From: Pseudoips prasinana
Taxonomy: Eukaryota > Arthropoda > Insecta > Lepidoptera > Nolidae
DNA length: 64,000 nt
Assembly: GCA_951640165.1 (NCBI GenBank)
Contig: OX621247.1
Span: 25,890,001 to 25,954,000 of the forward strand
Reading direction: 5' to 3'
The translations under genes and the position numbers were made by a program. Shown here piece by piece: positions 11,483 through 22,624 of the stretch (positions are counted from its first letter, which is position 1; the number at the start of each line of letters is the position of its first letter). The notes under the pieces were generated by a model. It worked only from the letters and a program-made list of their open reading frames with translations. It was not told where the DNA came from and ran no database searches.

Positions 11483-12663
11483 TCATCATCCATTCGGATG
11501 TTTTCGCATCACTCTTGATTTTTCCGTCTTTGACCGATTTATTTGACTCTCTAGATGTATCGTTGTCCATCACGATCAAATGAACAACAACATCTATATC
11601 AAAATACCGAACTAAACAAAAATACCGTGACGCACTTGCATAAATGAGTGAGAATAGTAAATGCGTCGCGGTCAGCTGATGCGAGCCATGGGTATCGCCA
11701 TATTGCGGCATGCGAATGGAAGAAAAATTTGAAGTGTAACTTTAAAAATAATTGAGTCGCATCATCATTTAAGAAAGTAATACAAAATCCCATCACACAG
11801 TCAATCCTTTATTGGTATATTACTTAACAATAAAGAGTCTCCTGGGTTTTACCAAGCTGGAATTCGGTTTTTAAGGAAAAAAAGTCCTTGTATTCTCTGG
11901 CTATTTTAAACGCAATCGTATTGTAGACCGGTTTGTGTGTAGATACATGACTGGAATACAATTTAAAAGATCCGTCCGTCGGTCTTTAATATACTGGATT
12001 CATACTTAGACCACTAAAGTAATTTTTAACAGAGTTCAAACTTGATTTTCAATTTGATTCTATGTTTAATTTGTGTATAAATATTTCTCGATTCCCGTCT
12101 ATGAATATTTTTATAAAATCTATCCTATACCTATATGTTTTTATAAAATCGGTTTTTATTTAAAACAATAATCATATTTTTAATGTATCCCCTTGAATAG
12201 AGTACCAAGTAAGTGAAATTTTAAAATCTTTACGTACCGTTTCAGAAGGGATCTAAAATAAAAACAATAAAGACGACGTGAAACAAGGCGGAAGTGGGTC
12301 TTTGGTGTCAGATGGTCGGCAGCAACAAAATGAACCTTCCTAACTTTAATTAAGACTCATTATTAAGTGATCAACATCTCCATGTTCTTAATATGTGCAT
12401 ACTTAGGAGTGTGGCTGCAACTATCAGCAACATTAATATCACAAACAATTTCAAATAATTTCATCATTTCGTGGACATTTTTATCACAGTACACAACTTA
12501 AATTCCGTCTTAAAAGTCATATGTAGAAAAAAAATGCCAAAAAGGTTGTCTATCTGTACTGTAACATAAACAATAGCTCCCTATTAACAATTGTACTATC
12601 GAAATTCAATTCAATTCAATCTTACTTAGAAAAATAGTTCAACAGATATTATTATTAGAATAG
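11483..12663. other. No gene recognised
   Basis: Unassigned AT-rich sequence. Confidence 0.5.
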
Positions 12664-12960
12664 TTCGCAGATAACGAGGTCCTGGGTTCAAATCACGGGT
12701 AGGTCCAAAAGTGATTTAGAGATTTTTATGGAAAAAAGAAAAAATCTCAGTATTAGGCCGAAGTCTGGGCGTTGGCGGCATTATAACCCCGTGCCTGTGA
12801 GAGCACGTAAAGCGGTCGGCCCTGGTCCTGTCCTCTTTCCAGTAGTGTCACTAGTCGTGCCATCGGATCATAAGAGCGATGGAATAAAAAGTGCCCCAAT
12901 ATTTGCTCCCACACTTGTGTACTATAATATGACTCGCGTAGATGTTCGGCTAGGAGGATC
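12664..12960 (+). mobile_element. SINE A, copy 1 (5'-truncated)
   Basis: Contains the pol III B-box-like GGTTCAAATC, then AAGTCTGGGCGTTGGCGGCA and the TTCGGCTAGGAGGA end shared by the other SINE A copies. The A-box part of the head is missing. Confidence 0.75.
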
Positions 12961-13070
12961 TTTTGGAACGAAGTTCCTTATCGCGCGTTGTGAAAGGGGG
13001 CTAGACGGAAAAAAATCTTACGAAAAGTTGTCACGACACTTTTTGCAGCTGTGCAGCGTGCGCATGTTTC

Positions 13071-13103
<33 letters not shown>

Positions 13104-13240
13104 TATAAAAAGCAAGCCAGATATTTTCATTTCTATTTAGCATTGAACAGTGTGGTGTCACGACGATTATTTGTGTTGAGTGTATACAGATTTTTGTACA
13201 TAAGAAATAACTTCGTTCCATCCGGGTGTCCCTTGACACC
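12961..13240 (-). repeat. Unclassified repeat X, copy 2, with internal (CT)n
   Basis: Reverse-complement copy of 94-376 carrying a (CT)n run at 13073-13103. It abuts the 3' end of a SINE at 12960. Short reading frames through it are artefacts of the microsatellite. Confidence 0.75.
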
Positions 13241-13591
13241 TTACAGTTTTTATTCCGATGCATCTTCTTAGAAACACGATTTGTCCGCTACTTTGCCAAT
13301 AAGCGTCATTACTTTAATATGTTCATGTGACATTGTCCAAGTAAACATTTGAAGGCCTCTGTAAACTTCGTGATCTGGAAATTAGCCTTTAATTACAATT
13401 GTCACCTATCCTTGCTGAATAAATGTGACGTATCACAAAAAGAACGAGATTTTTCAACTTTTCGGCAAAGTTCTCACTACACTCGTGATGAATGCGAGCG
13501 TGAACAACTCATTTTCAATTACCGACTTAAATAGATTACAAATATACTTAGCGTATAACTGTTTTGGTTTTCCTAAATTGTAATTAACAGG

Positions 13592-13772
13592 CTGTGCCCC
13601 ACAGTTTCATCCCACATTAAATTTTATAAATTACAGCCTAAGTCATTCGGATATATAAGCCATATTATTACTACCAAATTTTATCAAAATCCGTTACGTA
13701 ATTTTTGCGGAAAGAATAATAAATATCCATACATCCATACTCCCAAACTTTCGCAGTTACGAGTATAATGAT
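13592..13772 (-). mobile_element. Decayed Helitron-like type D
   Basis: GGCTGTGCCCCACAGTTTCA to CAAACTTTCGCAGTTACGAG follows the type D consensus with many substitutions. Confidence 0.6.
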
Positions 13773-13800
13773 AGTATTTCTAAATTTGTTTAATCATTGA

Positions 13801-14247
13801 CTGCACGTGTGGCGCAGCGGCTAAGAGAGTCGCCTCGCCGCTTCGTGTCACGGGTTCGAGTCCCACGCCGGACAACTATAATAATAATTATATCCTGGGA
13901 CATTATTCACACACGGCCATCTAATTCCAAACTAAGCAGAGCTTGTACTATGGAAACCAGATAACTGATATATTACATATAGGTACTATTTTTCTTTTGT
14001 AAATACATACTTATATAGATAATTTACACCCAGACTCAGGACAAACAGACATGTTCATGCACACAAATATTTGTCCCGGGTGGGAATCGAACCCACGACC
14101 TGCGGCGTGAAAGGCAGCGTATCTACCAACCACGCCAATTCTGGATGTAATTAGGGTCCGTCTATTATGTTTGTAAAGTAGGTACCTCCGCCTCAGTGGA
14201 AACGCAGCCTTAGATTCCCTAGTGCGAGCGTTGTCTTAAAAATATCA
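13801..14247 (+). mobile_element. SINE J, split by a nested SINE B
   Basis: The tRNA-like head GTGGCGCAGCGGCTAAGAGA with B-box GGGTTCGAGTCC occupies 13801-13876. The tail (TGGATGTAATT to CTAGTGCGAGCGTTGTCT) resumes at 14141-14247. The block between is SINE B in reverse, so SINE J is older. Confidence 0.75.
13878..14139 (-). mobile_element. SINE B, copy 1, inserted in SINE J
   Basis: Reverse-strand head GGCGTGGTTGGTAGATACGC and B-box GGGTTCGATTCCCACCC, central CAAATATTTGTGTGCATGAA, 3' end TGTCCCAGGATATAA. tRNA-derived SINE. Confidence 0.8.
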
Positions 14248-14278
14248 CTGATTTCTTATTTTAGTTAGGGTTATGATA

Positions 14279-14450
14279 ATGATGCATGCCTTTTACTGTC
14301 TCACTACAGGCAAAGGGCCTCCTCTAACAATGAGAGGGCATCGGCCATCACGCAGACTTAATGCGGCTTGGCAGACTTGGAGAACCATGGCATGCAGGTT
14401 GTCTTACGATATTTTTCTTCACCGTTTTGAGAACGAGATTTTTTATTTTT
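14279..14450. repeat. Common lepidopteran LINE/SINE-derived repeat
   Basis: GTCTCACTACAGGCAAAGGG, GGCTTGGCAGACTTGGAGAA and CATGCAGGTTGTCTTACGAT are diverged forms of a very widespread lepidopteran repeat. Class uncertain. Confidence 0.5.
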
Positions 14451-14457
14451 TTTTATA

Positions 14458-14668
14458 GCGACAATTTCACACTGATCATCCTAGCCCCAAACTAAGCAAA
14501 GCTTCTACTATGGGTACCAGGCGACGATATACATACTTATATAGATAGATAAATACTTAAATACATAGAAAACATCCATGACTCAGAAACAAATATTCGT
14601 GCTCATCACACAAATATTTGCACTTACCGGGATTCGAACCCAGGACCACCAGCTTCTTAGGCAGGATT
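14458..14668 (-). mobile_element. SINE C, copy 1 (head truncated)
   Basis: GGATTCGAACCCAGGACCAC is the reverse of a tRNA T-arm; body TAGATAGATAAATACTTAAA; 3' end ATGATCAGTGTGAAATTGTC on the reverse strand. Confidence 0.75.
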
Positions 14669-14756
14669 ATTATTATTAGTTAAACGATACAACCTAAACA
14701 CCTTGTGGTCTTATACCACAAGCTGTTTTAGTGATAATAAATAAATTCGATGCAAG

Positions 14757-14905
14757 ATCCAAGACAGTTAAAGCGATTCCCGGGACATGCCTGCGCCTCA
14801 CTGCTCATTGTCATTTCATTATGTGCCACTGTTGATCCTGGTTTACAGTGGTTGCAGTGGTGGGTAAGAGGTAGGAACTAGTCCCGATGGGCATACACTG
14901 CGGAG
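14757..14905. repeat. Repeat M, copy 1
   Basis: GATTCCCGGGACATGCCTG to GGGCATACACTGCGGAGATA; matches 55085-55312 in inverse orientation. Class unknown. Confidence 0.6.
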
Positions 14906-15129
14906 ATATATGCCCATACATTGTTATCGTCGCTTGGAAACTGTACAATTTAAAATCGCTTGAAAACTATAGTATTAAAAGTAGACCTCTCACGCCTTAA
15001 AGTTATAAAGTAAGAAATATGTAACTAAGTATATAAAACGCCCTTGAACGTCTTTAATCATTAACAAGAAATTACGAGTAAGTATTAGAATCTGCGGTGC
15101 ACATTTCTATACAATGAACAATGTCAAGA

Positions 15130-15192
15130 TGTATATTACGTATATTGTAAGAAGTAATTTGCGCTAAATGACTTCTTACAATATACTATACA
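15130..15192. repeat. Short inverted repeat
   Basis: TATATTGTAAGAAGT mirrored by ACTTCTTACAATATA around a 15-nt spacer. Confidence 0.7.
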
Positions 15193-15570
15193 ATAATAAA
15201 ATCTTAAGTACCAATCATTAGTTGTGATAATTAGCCAATAAACTCTCTTCTTAAATATTTACATTGTGACTTTCTTACAATATTGGCCAGAATTAATAAA
15301 TAATAAATATCTGGGACGTACCACACAACGCCATATAGCCTAAACTAAGGAAAGCTGTACTAGCTTTATGGATACTTGACAACCGATATTATATATGGAA
15401 TCTACATTCTATACCATTTATAACACAAAAACGGACCCTTCACTCCCAACAGCAGAAACTATCAAAAGAGAGAAAGAAAAAGAATAATTATTAAAATAAT
15501 TTATTAATTTATGAATATTATTATGAATAATTAATTTACTCATAATATTGTTCGAATTCCTTTCTGTATA

Positions 15571-15843
15571 TTTTTAGGGTTCCGTAAAAAAAACGGAACC
15601 CTTATAGATTCGTCCTGTATGTCCGTTCGTATGTCACAGCCACTTTTTTCTAAAACTTTAAGGACTATACTGTTGAAACTTGGTAAGTAAATGTATTCTG
15701 TGAACCGCATTAAGATTTTCTCACAAAAATAGAAAAATTAAATAATAAATTTTGGGGGTTCCCCATCCTTAGAACTGAAACTGATTTGATTTTTCATGAA
15801 ACCCATACCTGAATAACCGGGTAAAACCGCGAGGCACAGCTAA
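15571..15843. repeat. GGGTTCCGT repeat fused to a Helitron-like 3' end
   Basis: Starts with the palindrome AGGGTTCCGTaaaaaaaACGGAACCCT, then TATGTCCGTTCGTATGTCAC. The last 30 bp (CGGGTAAAACCGCGAGGCAC) are the terminal hairpin of a Helitron-like element. Confidence 0.6.
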
Positions 15844-16726
15844 TATTATAATATGGTATAAGGTGTATATCTAGGAATCTCTGCCTGTACCTTTGTTTCA
15901 TTATTTCCATATATAAAGCGGCATTCACTTGTCTGTGTAGCAATTTCTGTTCTTCCTCGTAATTTTAATTTTTTATGTTATCCTTCAGTTTATTGACGAA
16001 ATGGCTTATCCTCTCCGGGAAATAATAACCTGTAGTTGCCCAAGTCGCAAGCGCAAGTCATTATTTCCTGATTCAATTATGCAAATAAATCCGATCAATT
16101 ATGCTCCTCTTTATATCAATGATAGGGAAACACTTCAGGTATTTATCTACTCTGTAATCCACTTCAAAATTTTTTTTATTCGTAAGTATACACTCCGATC
16201 TGGAGAAAATTTATATGGGATTATTTCACATGTCCACTTCAAATCTACTACCTTCAAATATAAAATATATAACAAAATCGGATCACAAACATAGGTGAAA
16301 TCGTGTAACCGTGTAAATAAAAAAAAATACAGTAGTATTTTTCTCGGAACTTTCTGCTTTTTCCAATTGAATACAATGGTAATCTTAGTCGGATATTTTA
16401 TTGATTTAGTAGGTATAAAAGACGCCTTTGGAGTCAAGTCCATCCCAAAACGCCTAAATTTATAGAATTTTAAGATAGTGCGCAACATAAAAATTTTTTT
16501 TTTTCCTTTTCATAATACATATTTTGTACATACGTACGGGTGAAACTAACAAAGACCCAATCCAACTTTTTGAAACGGTTTACGTATGGCCATACTTGAT
16601 GGGTTTTTTTTTTGGGTTCCAGTCACCAGATTTCTCCAATAGACATGTCTTTTCGGCAGATGTAAATAGCCTTTTGTATCTAATAATATGATCTTTCTGG
16701 GCCGAAAACCACAGAAAGTAGGTATA
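15844..16726. other. No gene recognised
   Basis: Overlapping short frames on both strands at 16001-16488 show no family features. Confidence 0.5.
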
Positions 16727-16971
16727 ATATCTCGGGACAATGTCACACAGATCATCCTAGCCCCAAACTAAGCAAAGCTTGTACTATGGGTACCAGGCGA
16801 CGATATACATACTTATATAGATAGATAAATACTTATATACATAGAAAACATCCATAACTCAGAAACAAATATTCGTGCTCATCACACAAATATTTGCACT
16901 TACCGGGATTCGAACCCAGGACCACCAGCTTCGTTGGCAGGAGCACTACCAACTAGGCTACGGTGACCGTC
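16727..16971 (-). mobile_element. SINE C, copy 2 (near full length)
   Basis: Reverse strand: head GGTCACCGTAGCCTAGTTGG, B-box GGGTTCGAATCCCGG, body CAAATATTTGTGTGATGAGC, end GATCTGTGTGACATTGTCCC. The 'ORF' through it is the SINE. Confidence 0.8.
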
Positions 16972-16984
16972 AATTAGGTATTCT

Positions 16985-17200
16985 ACTAGCCTTGTGGTTT
17001 CTTGCCCATAAAGAATAACAGTGCCACCCCATACCATTCCGTGGGTAGCGTAAAAGGCGACTAAGAGATACAGCAAGTACTCGAGCGGCAGTGCCACCTG
17101 TGAGCTAGTTCCTGTGAGCCAGTATCACCTAACTGCGGTCACCAACTCGCATGCCAAGCGCGGTGAGTACGGCCAACCCCACGAAATTGCCCTCTTATGT
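16985..17200. repeat. LINE-derived fragment
   Basis: Contains TTCCGTGGGTAGCGTAAAAG and GCGACTAAGAGATACAGCAA, resembling a motif seen at the ends of insect LINE copies. Family not assigned. Confidence 0.4.
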
Positions 17201-17250
17201 AGTAATTTAATGTAGTCAAATAAATATGTAATACAAATAATAATTAGACT

Positions 17251-17400
17251 GCCTTATTGGTTTAGCGGTAGCGAGTTCGTCTGAAGATAAGGAGACCCTG
17301 GTTCAAACCGCGGCTCGTGCCAAAAAGTATTATTAGGCATTTTCTCGCAAGGAAGACACCCAGTCAACGGAGTTCAATATTTACCTGATCTTTTCCCGAT
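17251..17400 (+). mobile_element. Diverged SINE A head
   Basis: GCCTTATTGGTTTAGCGGTA (A-box region) and CCTGGTTCAAACCGCGGC (B-box region), followed by GCCAAAAAGT as in SINE A; the body is eroded. Confidence 0.6.
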
Positions 17401-17850
17401 CGTATCAGATAATAATCCAATCGGGTTAGCTGGTGCCATAATAGAAAATCAACCAGGAGTACTATATACAAACCAATGTTTATGAATAGTCGAAAACACA
17501 TCGAGATCTAGGAAATGGTCGTCAGTTAGTCAGTCAAGCCAATTTCACATCATCTTTATCACGTAGCCAGTAATGACGGTTTCAGTAGTAAAAGTATAGC
17601 CACTGACGTGTTTGTACTTACCTTTTTACGAGCAATTAAAGCCACACCAAGTGGAAAACCATGGAAATTAATTGTTATGAATAATTGTTACAGTTGAACA
17701 TCCTCATTCGCGGAAGTCCTACGGAGGTCCTATTAAGGTTTATGCGTGTTATGAATTTTAATACAAACAAGGTGCTGCTTTGTAAAGGAAACAAACACAA
17801 ACAAGTCGTCACATGAGTATACACTTGCTATACGAAAATCCTCCTCTGTA

Positions 17851-18034
17851 TCACACAAATATTATAAAGGCGAAAGTTTGTGAGTGTGTGAGTGTGTATG
17901 TTTGTTACTTCTACATGTCTAAACGGCTGGAGCGATTTTAATAAAATTTGGTATGGAGTTAGCTGACACCCTGGATAAACACTTAGGCTATAATTTATAA
18001 AGTTTAACGCGGGTAAATAGCGGGACACAGCTAG
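17851..18034 (+). mobile_element. Helitron-like type D, intact ends
   Basis: Starts TCACACAAATATTATAAAGG after an A and ends CACAGCTAG before a T: the exact A|TC...CTAG|T Helitron boundary. 184 bp. Confidence 0.85.
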
Positions 18035-18213
18035 TATTGTATAAAAAAGGTTACAATTTATTTTTTATATCATTATTATTAATGCAATGCGTAAGTCTAT
18101 TATAATTTTTGAGAGAGGTGGGGCACAGCGTACGTCACTCAAAGAGCATCCCGACTGGAGAAGTACCTTACAGAAGACATTCCTTAATAATAACATTAAT
18201 AACTTAATGTCAT

Positions 18214-18307
18214 GTTTCTGCATGTGAGTAAGGTCCTCAGAGCTCATCGGGATGGGCCCATCCCCCCACCCCGATGAGCTCTGAGGACCTTACTCACATG
18301 CAGAAAC
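18214..18307. repeat. Inverted duplication, 39-bp arms
   Basis: Arms GTTTCTGCATGTGAGTAAGG... and its mirror, 38 of 39 matched, with a 16-nt spacer that itself contains ATGGGCCCAT. Confidence 0.9.
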
Positions 18308-18565
18308 AGCAACACTTGTTTGCTGACTCTTTTAAAGACTGGCAACGCACCCGCGACTTCGCTGGTGTTGCGAGTGTCCATGGGCGGCGGTGACCACTTA
18401 CCATCAGGTGACCCGTTTCCTCGTTTGTCGTTCTCTTATATAAAAAAAAACCTAATCTCAAATTTAATCGTCCGACGGGTCTCATACAAATTGTTTTAAA
18501 AATTACGTGAACAAAAACGAAGTGTATCCACGGGTGTGGATTTGACTCTACCTCACAAAAAGTCA

Positions 18566-18735
18566 TCATGTAGGGACATCGTATAATCGTCACGCTTGGC
18601 GGAAGGATTGGCGATTGCAGAATAGTGTTCATAGTTTACACATCTCTCATAGAGAGACGCTCCTGCCCGTTATTTTGGTATTCCTTTTGGACGTCTTCTC
18701 CGCCCCCCACAGGAGTGAGATGGTATTACAGAGAG
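18566..18735 (-). mobile_element. Diverged RTE-like family I fragment
   Basis: TATAATCGTCACGCTTGGCG, GGCGATTGCAG and AGAGACGCTCCTGCCCGTT follow the family I copies at 7094 and 22063. Confidence 0.55.
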
Positions 18736-20597
18736 ATTTAATTTAAAGTTTGATACCGTTATTATTTCCATTCTATCTATAGGGAAATAATAATAATAAT
18801 GGTGAAGTTTTGGTCATTGCGGCCAGCATAATGGAGACTAGCCATCTCCGCGAGACATAAGGTATCCGCAAACACAGAGGCACTTTTTAGGCCCTCATTC
18901 TTATGTTCCGGTGGGATGGTCAGCTGATTTAAATTATATTTTAGCGTGGTTTTATAATTGCATGGAAAAAAACGTACTAAGTATCTAGTATGATGAAGAA
19001 TTATTAGTTTAGTTATTGATCGAGCAATCGGAAATTCCACAAAACATTAGCCATTTGATTTGTCACAGGGGTTTGTCTATTGTTCGTTGTTTAGCAAAAA
19101 ATTCGATGAATAAATATGTTTATTTTTGATAAATAGAAATCATACAGCATAGCATGCACGTATAGACAAATTAGGTTCATATTTATATTATGGCTTGTAG
19201 GAAATCATTCACTATTTTTTTTTTTTTCTCCAATAATGATTCGTACTTAACTACCCGATTTATTTACTAACATAAAGAACTTTAAGTTAACCTCGATAAA
19301 CATTAATTTGAAAACAAGAGAAAGTGTAATATACAGTTTTATGATCTAATACTCAGTTTTAATGATATATATTTGCTAGTGCAAAATTTAATTTCGCCGC
19401 AATTAATGGTTGTGTTCCATTTTATGTTGAAGATTTGATAGAATTGCCATCACTTTATTTTGATCCGTATTTGTTAGTACTTACGAGCGGGCTCTGCGTG
19501 AAAATATATAATCAAGGGATGATGTTATAACAGGACTCTTATTATTTTTGTATGACAGTCATTCATTTACTATAATAAATATTTTGTCGAAATTGTATTT
19601 ACTTACCGTTAGATAGGTAGTTATTAGGGCAACATCTATTACTCAATTGCGTCTTGTAATTAGTGATACTTGGGTAGCTCTTAATATTCAACCACATTTC
19701 ATCCATTGGTAGCGTGATAATGACATCACAAGTTAAAAGACCTATGGATTCGAAGAACGGTAAATATTGCGTTTACTAAGTATACAATTCTACAAAGGTT
19801 CCTTTAAGGCCATAAATATCACAATGGGCATCTGAAGAAGTATTCACGATCTTATTATTTATAGTACAATTAGGGGCCAATAGTCCCGATTTATTGTCAC
19901 CGATAAACCGTTTAACACTTTATTCGTGGTCGATGTGATAATTAGGCACTTTTAACGTTTTTGATAAGCTCGAAGGTGCTTAACATCACGCATCGTGTGA
20001 ATGGTACTAAGTTTTATTTAGTTATTCAATATAATTATAAGTAGTTTTGTTAAATACAGATTTAAAATTACTTGCTCTATTTCGTTGTCTGTGTTGTTCT
20101 TTTTTATCTGTTGTCAGGAATAATGTAAGTCCCAGCTTGGGCGCCAAGTATAAGATATTTACGTGAAATAATCTCATCATCTATTTATATAAAGTAAATT
20201 CGAATTTCGAGTTGTATTTCGATACAAAGTTGTGAGTCATCCGGAAATAAAATGATCATATACTCCCTGAAAATTAATAATATTTTATTTAATACACATT
20301 TTCTATGAACCTTTCTAGTCTGAACGAAAAGATGTTTGAAAATTTCACCAATGTAATTTAAGTTTTCGTTCATACTTTTTTATGGAGGATTCCCTAAACT
20401 AATACTAAGTTTAAATTTACCTCAATTCTAAGAACTCCTCGTAATTAATATCTATTCGGGAAACCACGCAGCATGCTCCGGTCCTTTTCAGCGCTAGTAT
20501 TTTTTGTTAGGCAGAATTCCATACTTTTCATCGGTGGAATTATGGGAGTATGAAGGGTGATAAATATCCCGTGGTTATGCAAAATTTGTTGCAGAGT
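18736..20597. other. No gene recognised
   Basis: AT-rich, no repeat family assigned and no coding signature on either strand. Confidence 0.5.
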
Positions 20598-20971
20598 AAT
20601 AATAATGTCCTCCTAGCCGAATTTCGGCCACGGCGGCCAGTCTCAACAGAGATAAGCCATCTGCGCGGGACATATTATAGTGCTCAAGTGTGTGCGCAAA
20701 CACAGGAGCACTTTCTATTCCATCACTCTCATGATCCGATGGGGCGCCTATGCGACACGACAGGAAAGAGGTCAGGTACAGGACCGACGGCTTTACGTGC
20801 TCTCCGAGGCATGGGGGTATAATACCGCCAACTCCCAGACTTCGGGCTGATGCTGAGAATTTTTTCTTTTTACAGAAAAGTCCCAAAATCACTTTTTGGC
20901 CCGACCAGGGATTTGAACCCAGGACCTCGTTCTCTGCGGGTGAACACGCTACCGCTAGACCAACGAAGCAG
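20598..20971 (-). mobile_element. SINE A, copy 2 (full length)
   Basis: Reverse strand: head CTTCGTTGGTCTAGCGGTAG, B-box GGGTTCAAATCCC, body CCCGAAGTCTGGGAGTTGGC, end TTCGGCTAGGAGGACATTAT. About 370 bp. The reading frames through it on both strands are not genes. Confidence 0.85.
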
Positions 20972-22062
20972 TTTCAGAGTAATATTAAGATCAAGGACAT
21001 CCACGTTCAAGGTCAAATAAGTCAGATTTTGTTTGGTCTGTGCGTGAATAAGAGTAATGACATCAATGGTTAAGCACTTTCTCAAATGACTGTTTCAAAA
21101 GACTATCAAATGGCTATAATCAGGACCGAGAGCTTAAGGTGCCCTACGAAGCACGGAAACGCTTAGAAATCAAACCTTTTCGTAGGTAACCCATCTATAT
21201 AGATCCACTCACCTAAGTGCATCGTTTTCTGCTCGGAAAGAACATCTGAATAAAATCGATTAACAATTTTCCCTAAGGTATCCGAGAACTACCATTATTT
21301 CGAATGAAGGTGTTGAAAGAATGGCTTGTACATAATGTATTTTATAATATTAAGGATTTTTTTGAATATAAATATAATAATTAGCCACTGTATAGCATGT
21401 AATAGTGGTACCCAAATAATTGAACTAAGCCACTTCTTATGTAAACCATTTTTTTATTATTTGCATGTCAGTACGATAAACTGGATGAAAATATGTGGAA
21501 CTTATTTTAAGACTCTCCATCCATCTGTCTGTACCCATATTTATTGCGAATAAAATAATTTTGAATTTGAATTTGAATTGATGAAGCGGCTGTTCGGTAT
21601 ATATGGATAAGCGCCAGTACCTGCTATGGAACATGTTATTTCCAGAGGCCTCGCTCGTCTCTGTTATCCGGTGAAAATAAAATATCATTTCCTCAATTGT
21701 ATTTTGAGTTTTGGGGCCATACCTACAACGAATACATTTGGCCCCAAAACTCTTGAACATACAACCAAAGAGCATGAGAGGCTTGGATTGGAAAGATTTT
21801 CTGTTAAATGCTCAATTATAAATTGGTATCTGATAAGATAATTGATGAATAAATAGGTACAATAAATAATATGACACCTTTATTGTTTTCACTATTACGG
21901 TTTAATTTGATCGATGACATTTAACAATTTGTAATCTGTATTTATTATTAATGTGTTTTTAATTTAATTTAGTTTTAATTGGGACTGTTCATTATTATGT
22001 ACATAAATAATGGAATGAGGCGTTAATTGCGGAAATCCATGACAATCATAGTAAAAAAATAA
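20972..22062. other. Unassigned with a repeat L fragment
   Basis: 21115-21215 (CGAAGCACGGAAACGCTTAG, CATCTATATAGATCCACTCA) is a diverged piece of repeat L. A 14-bp inverted repeat (GAGTTTTGGGGCCA) sits at about 21706-21752. Otherwise nothing recognised. Confidence 0.45.
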
Positions 22063-22340
22063 TCATCATCATCGTCATATTAGCCGTAAGAAGTCCACTG
22101 CTGGACAAAAGCCTCCCCGAAGAATCATCTTGGGAAGATATGTCATAATCGCCACGCTTGGCAGACGGGTTGGCGATCGCAGACTTCCTTCTGAGCTTCC
22201 TTCTGAGTACTATGACCATCTTGGTCATTATAGTACTTAGAAGGAAGCTGCTGCCCGTCCTCTGGTAGATATTTACTTTGGTCGACCCCCACGGGATGAG
22301 ATGGGGTGATGATATTCTAATATTCACCGCCGTCACCACA
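22063..22340 (-). mobile_element. RTE-like family I, with an internal inverted duplication
   Basis: GTCCACTGCTGGACAAAAGC, GGGTTGGCGATCGCAG and GGGATGAGATGGGG follow family I. Inside it AGCTTCCTTCTGAGTACTAT (22194-22218) is mirrored at 22222-22249 around a 3-nt spacer. Confidence 0.65.
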
Positions 22341-22436
22341 CAGCTTAAAAATAATATTAATATGTAGTCTGAATTCTGCCAATTTCCACTTTAATCAAGC
22401 CATGATGCAATTTGCCCCGTTTGCCAGCCCGCGAAA

Positions 22437-22624
22437 AACAATTGCACAATAGGGAAGGACACTTCCCGATTGTGCATCTGGTACATCTAATTTACTTGTT
22501 TATGTTGTCACATAAACAAGTAAATTAGATGAAAATTTCTCACATTGAGTTTCATACTGATTTCACATGTTGAGTATTATACATACTCAACATGTGAAAT
22601 CAGTATGAAACTCAATGTGAGAAA
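22437..22624. repeat. Three consecutive inverted repeats
   Basis: Hairpin 1 at 22437-22478 (TTGCACAAT.. arms), hairpin 2 at 22484-22531 (22-bp perfect arms, CATCTAATTTACTTGTTTAT, 4-nt spacer) and hairpin 3 at 22536-22624 (41-bp arms, TTTCTCACATTGAGTTTCAT, 7-nt spacer). Confidence 0.9.

Noticed and set aside
13801..13872. Possible tRNA gene (A- and B-box present); also heads at 16900, 23960, 41449, 54320, 61080
   Set aside because: Each continues into a repeated body shared by other copies and lacks a clean cloverleaf with acceptor stem; these are tRNA-derived SINE heads.
20550..20892. Overlapping open frames of 90-107 codons on both strands, repeated at 23895-24373 and 30358-30637
   Set aside because: They repeat because they run through SINE A copies; stop-free translation of a repeat, not a gene family.
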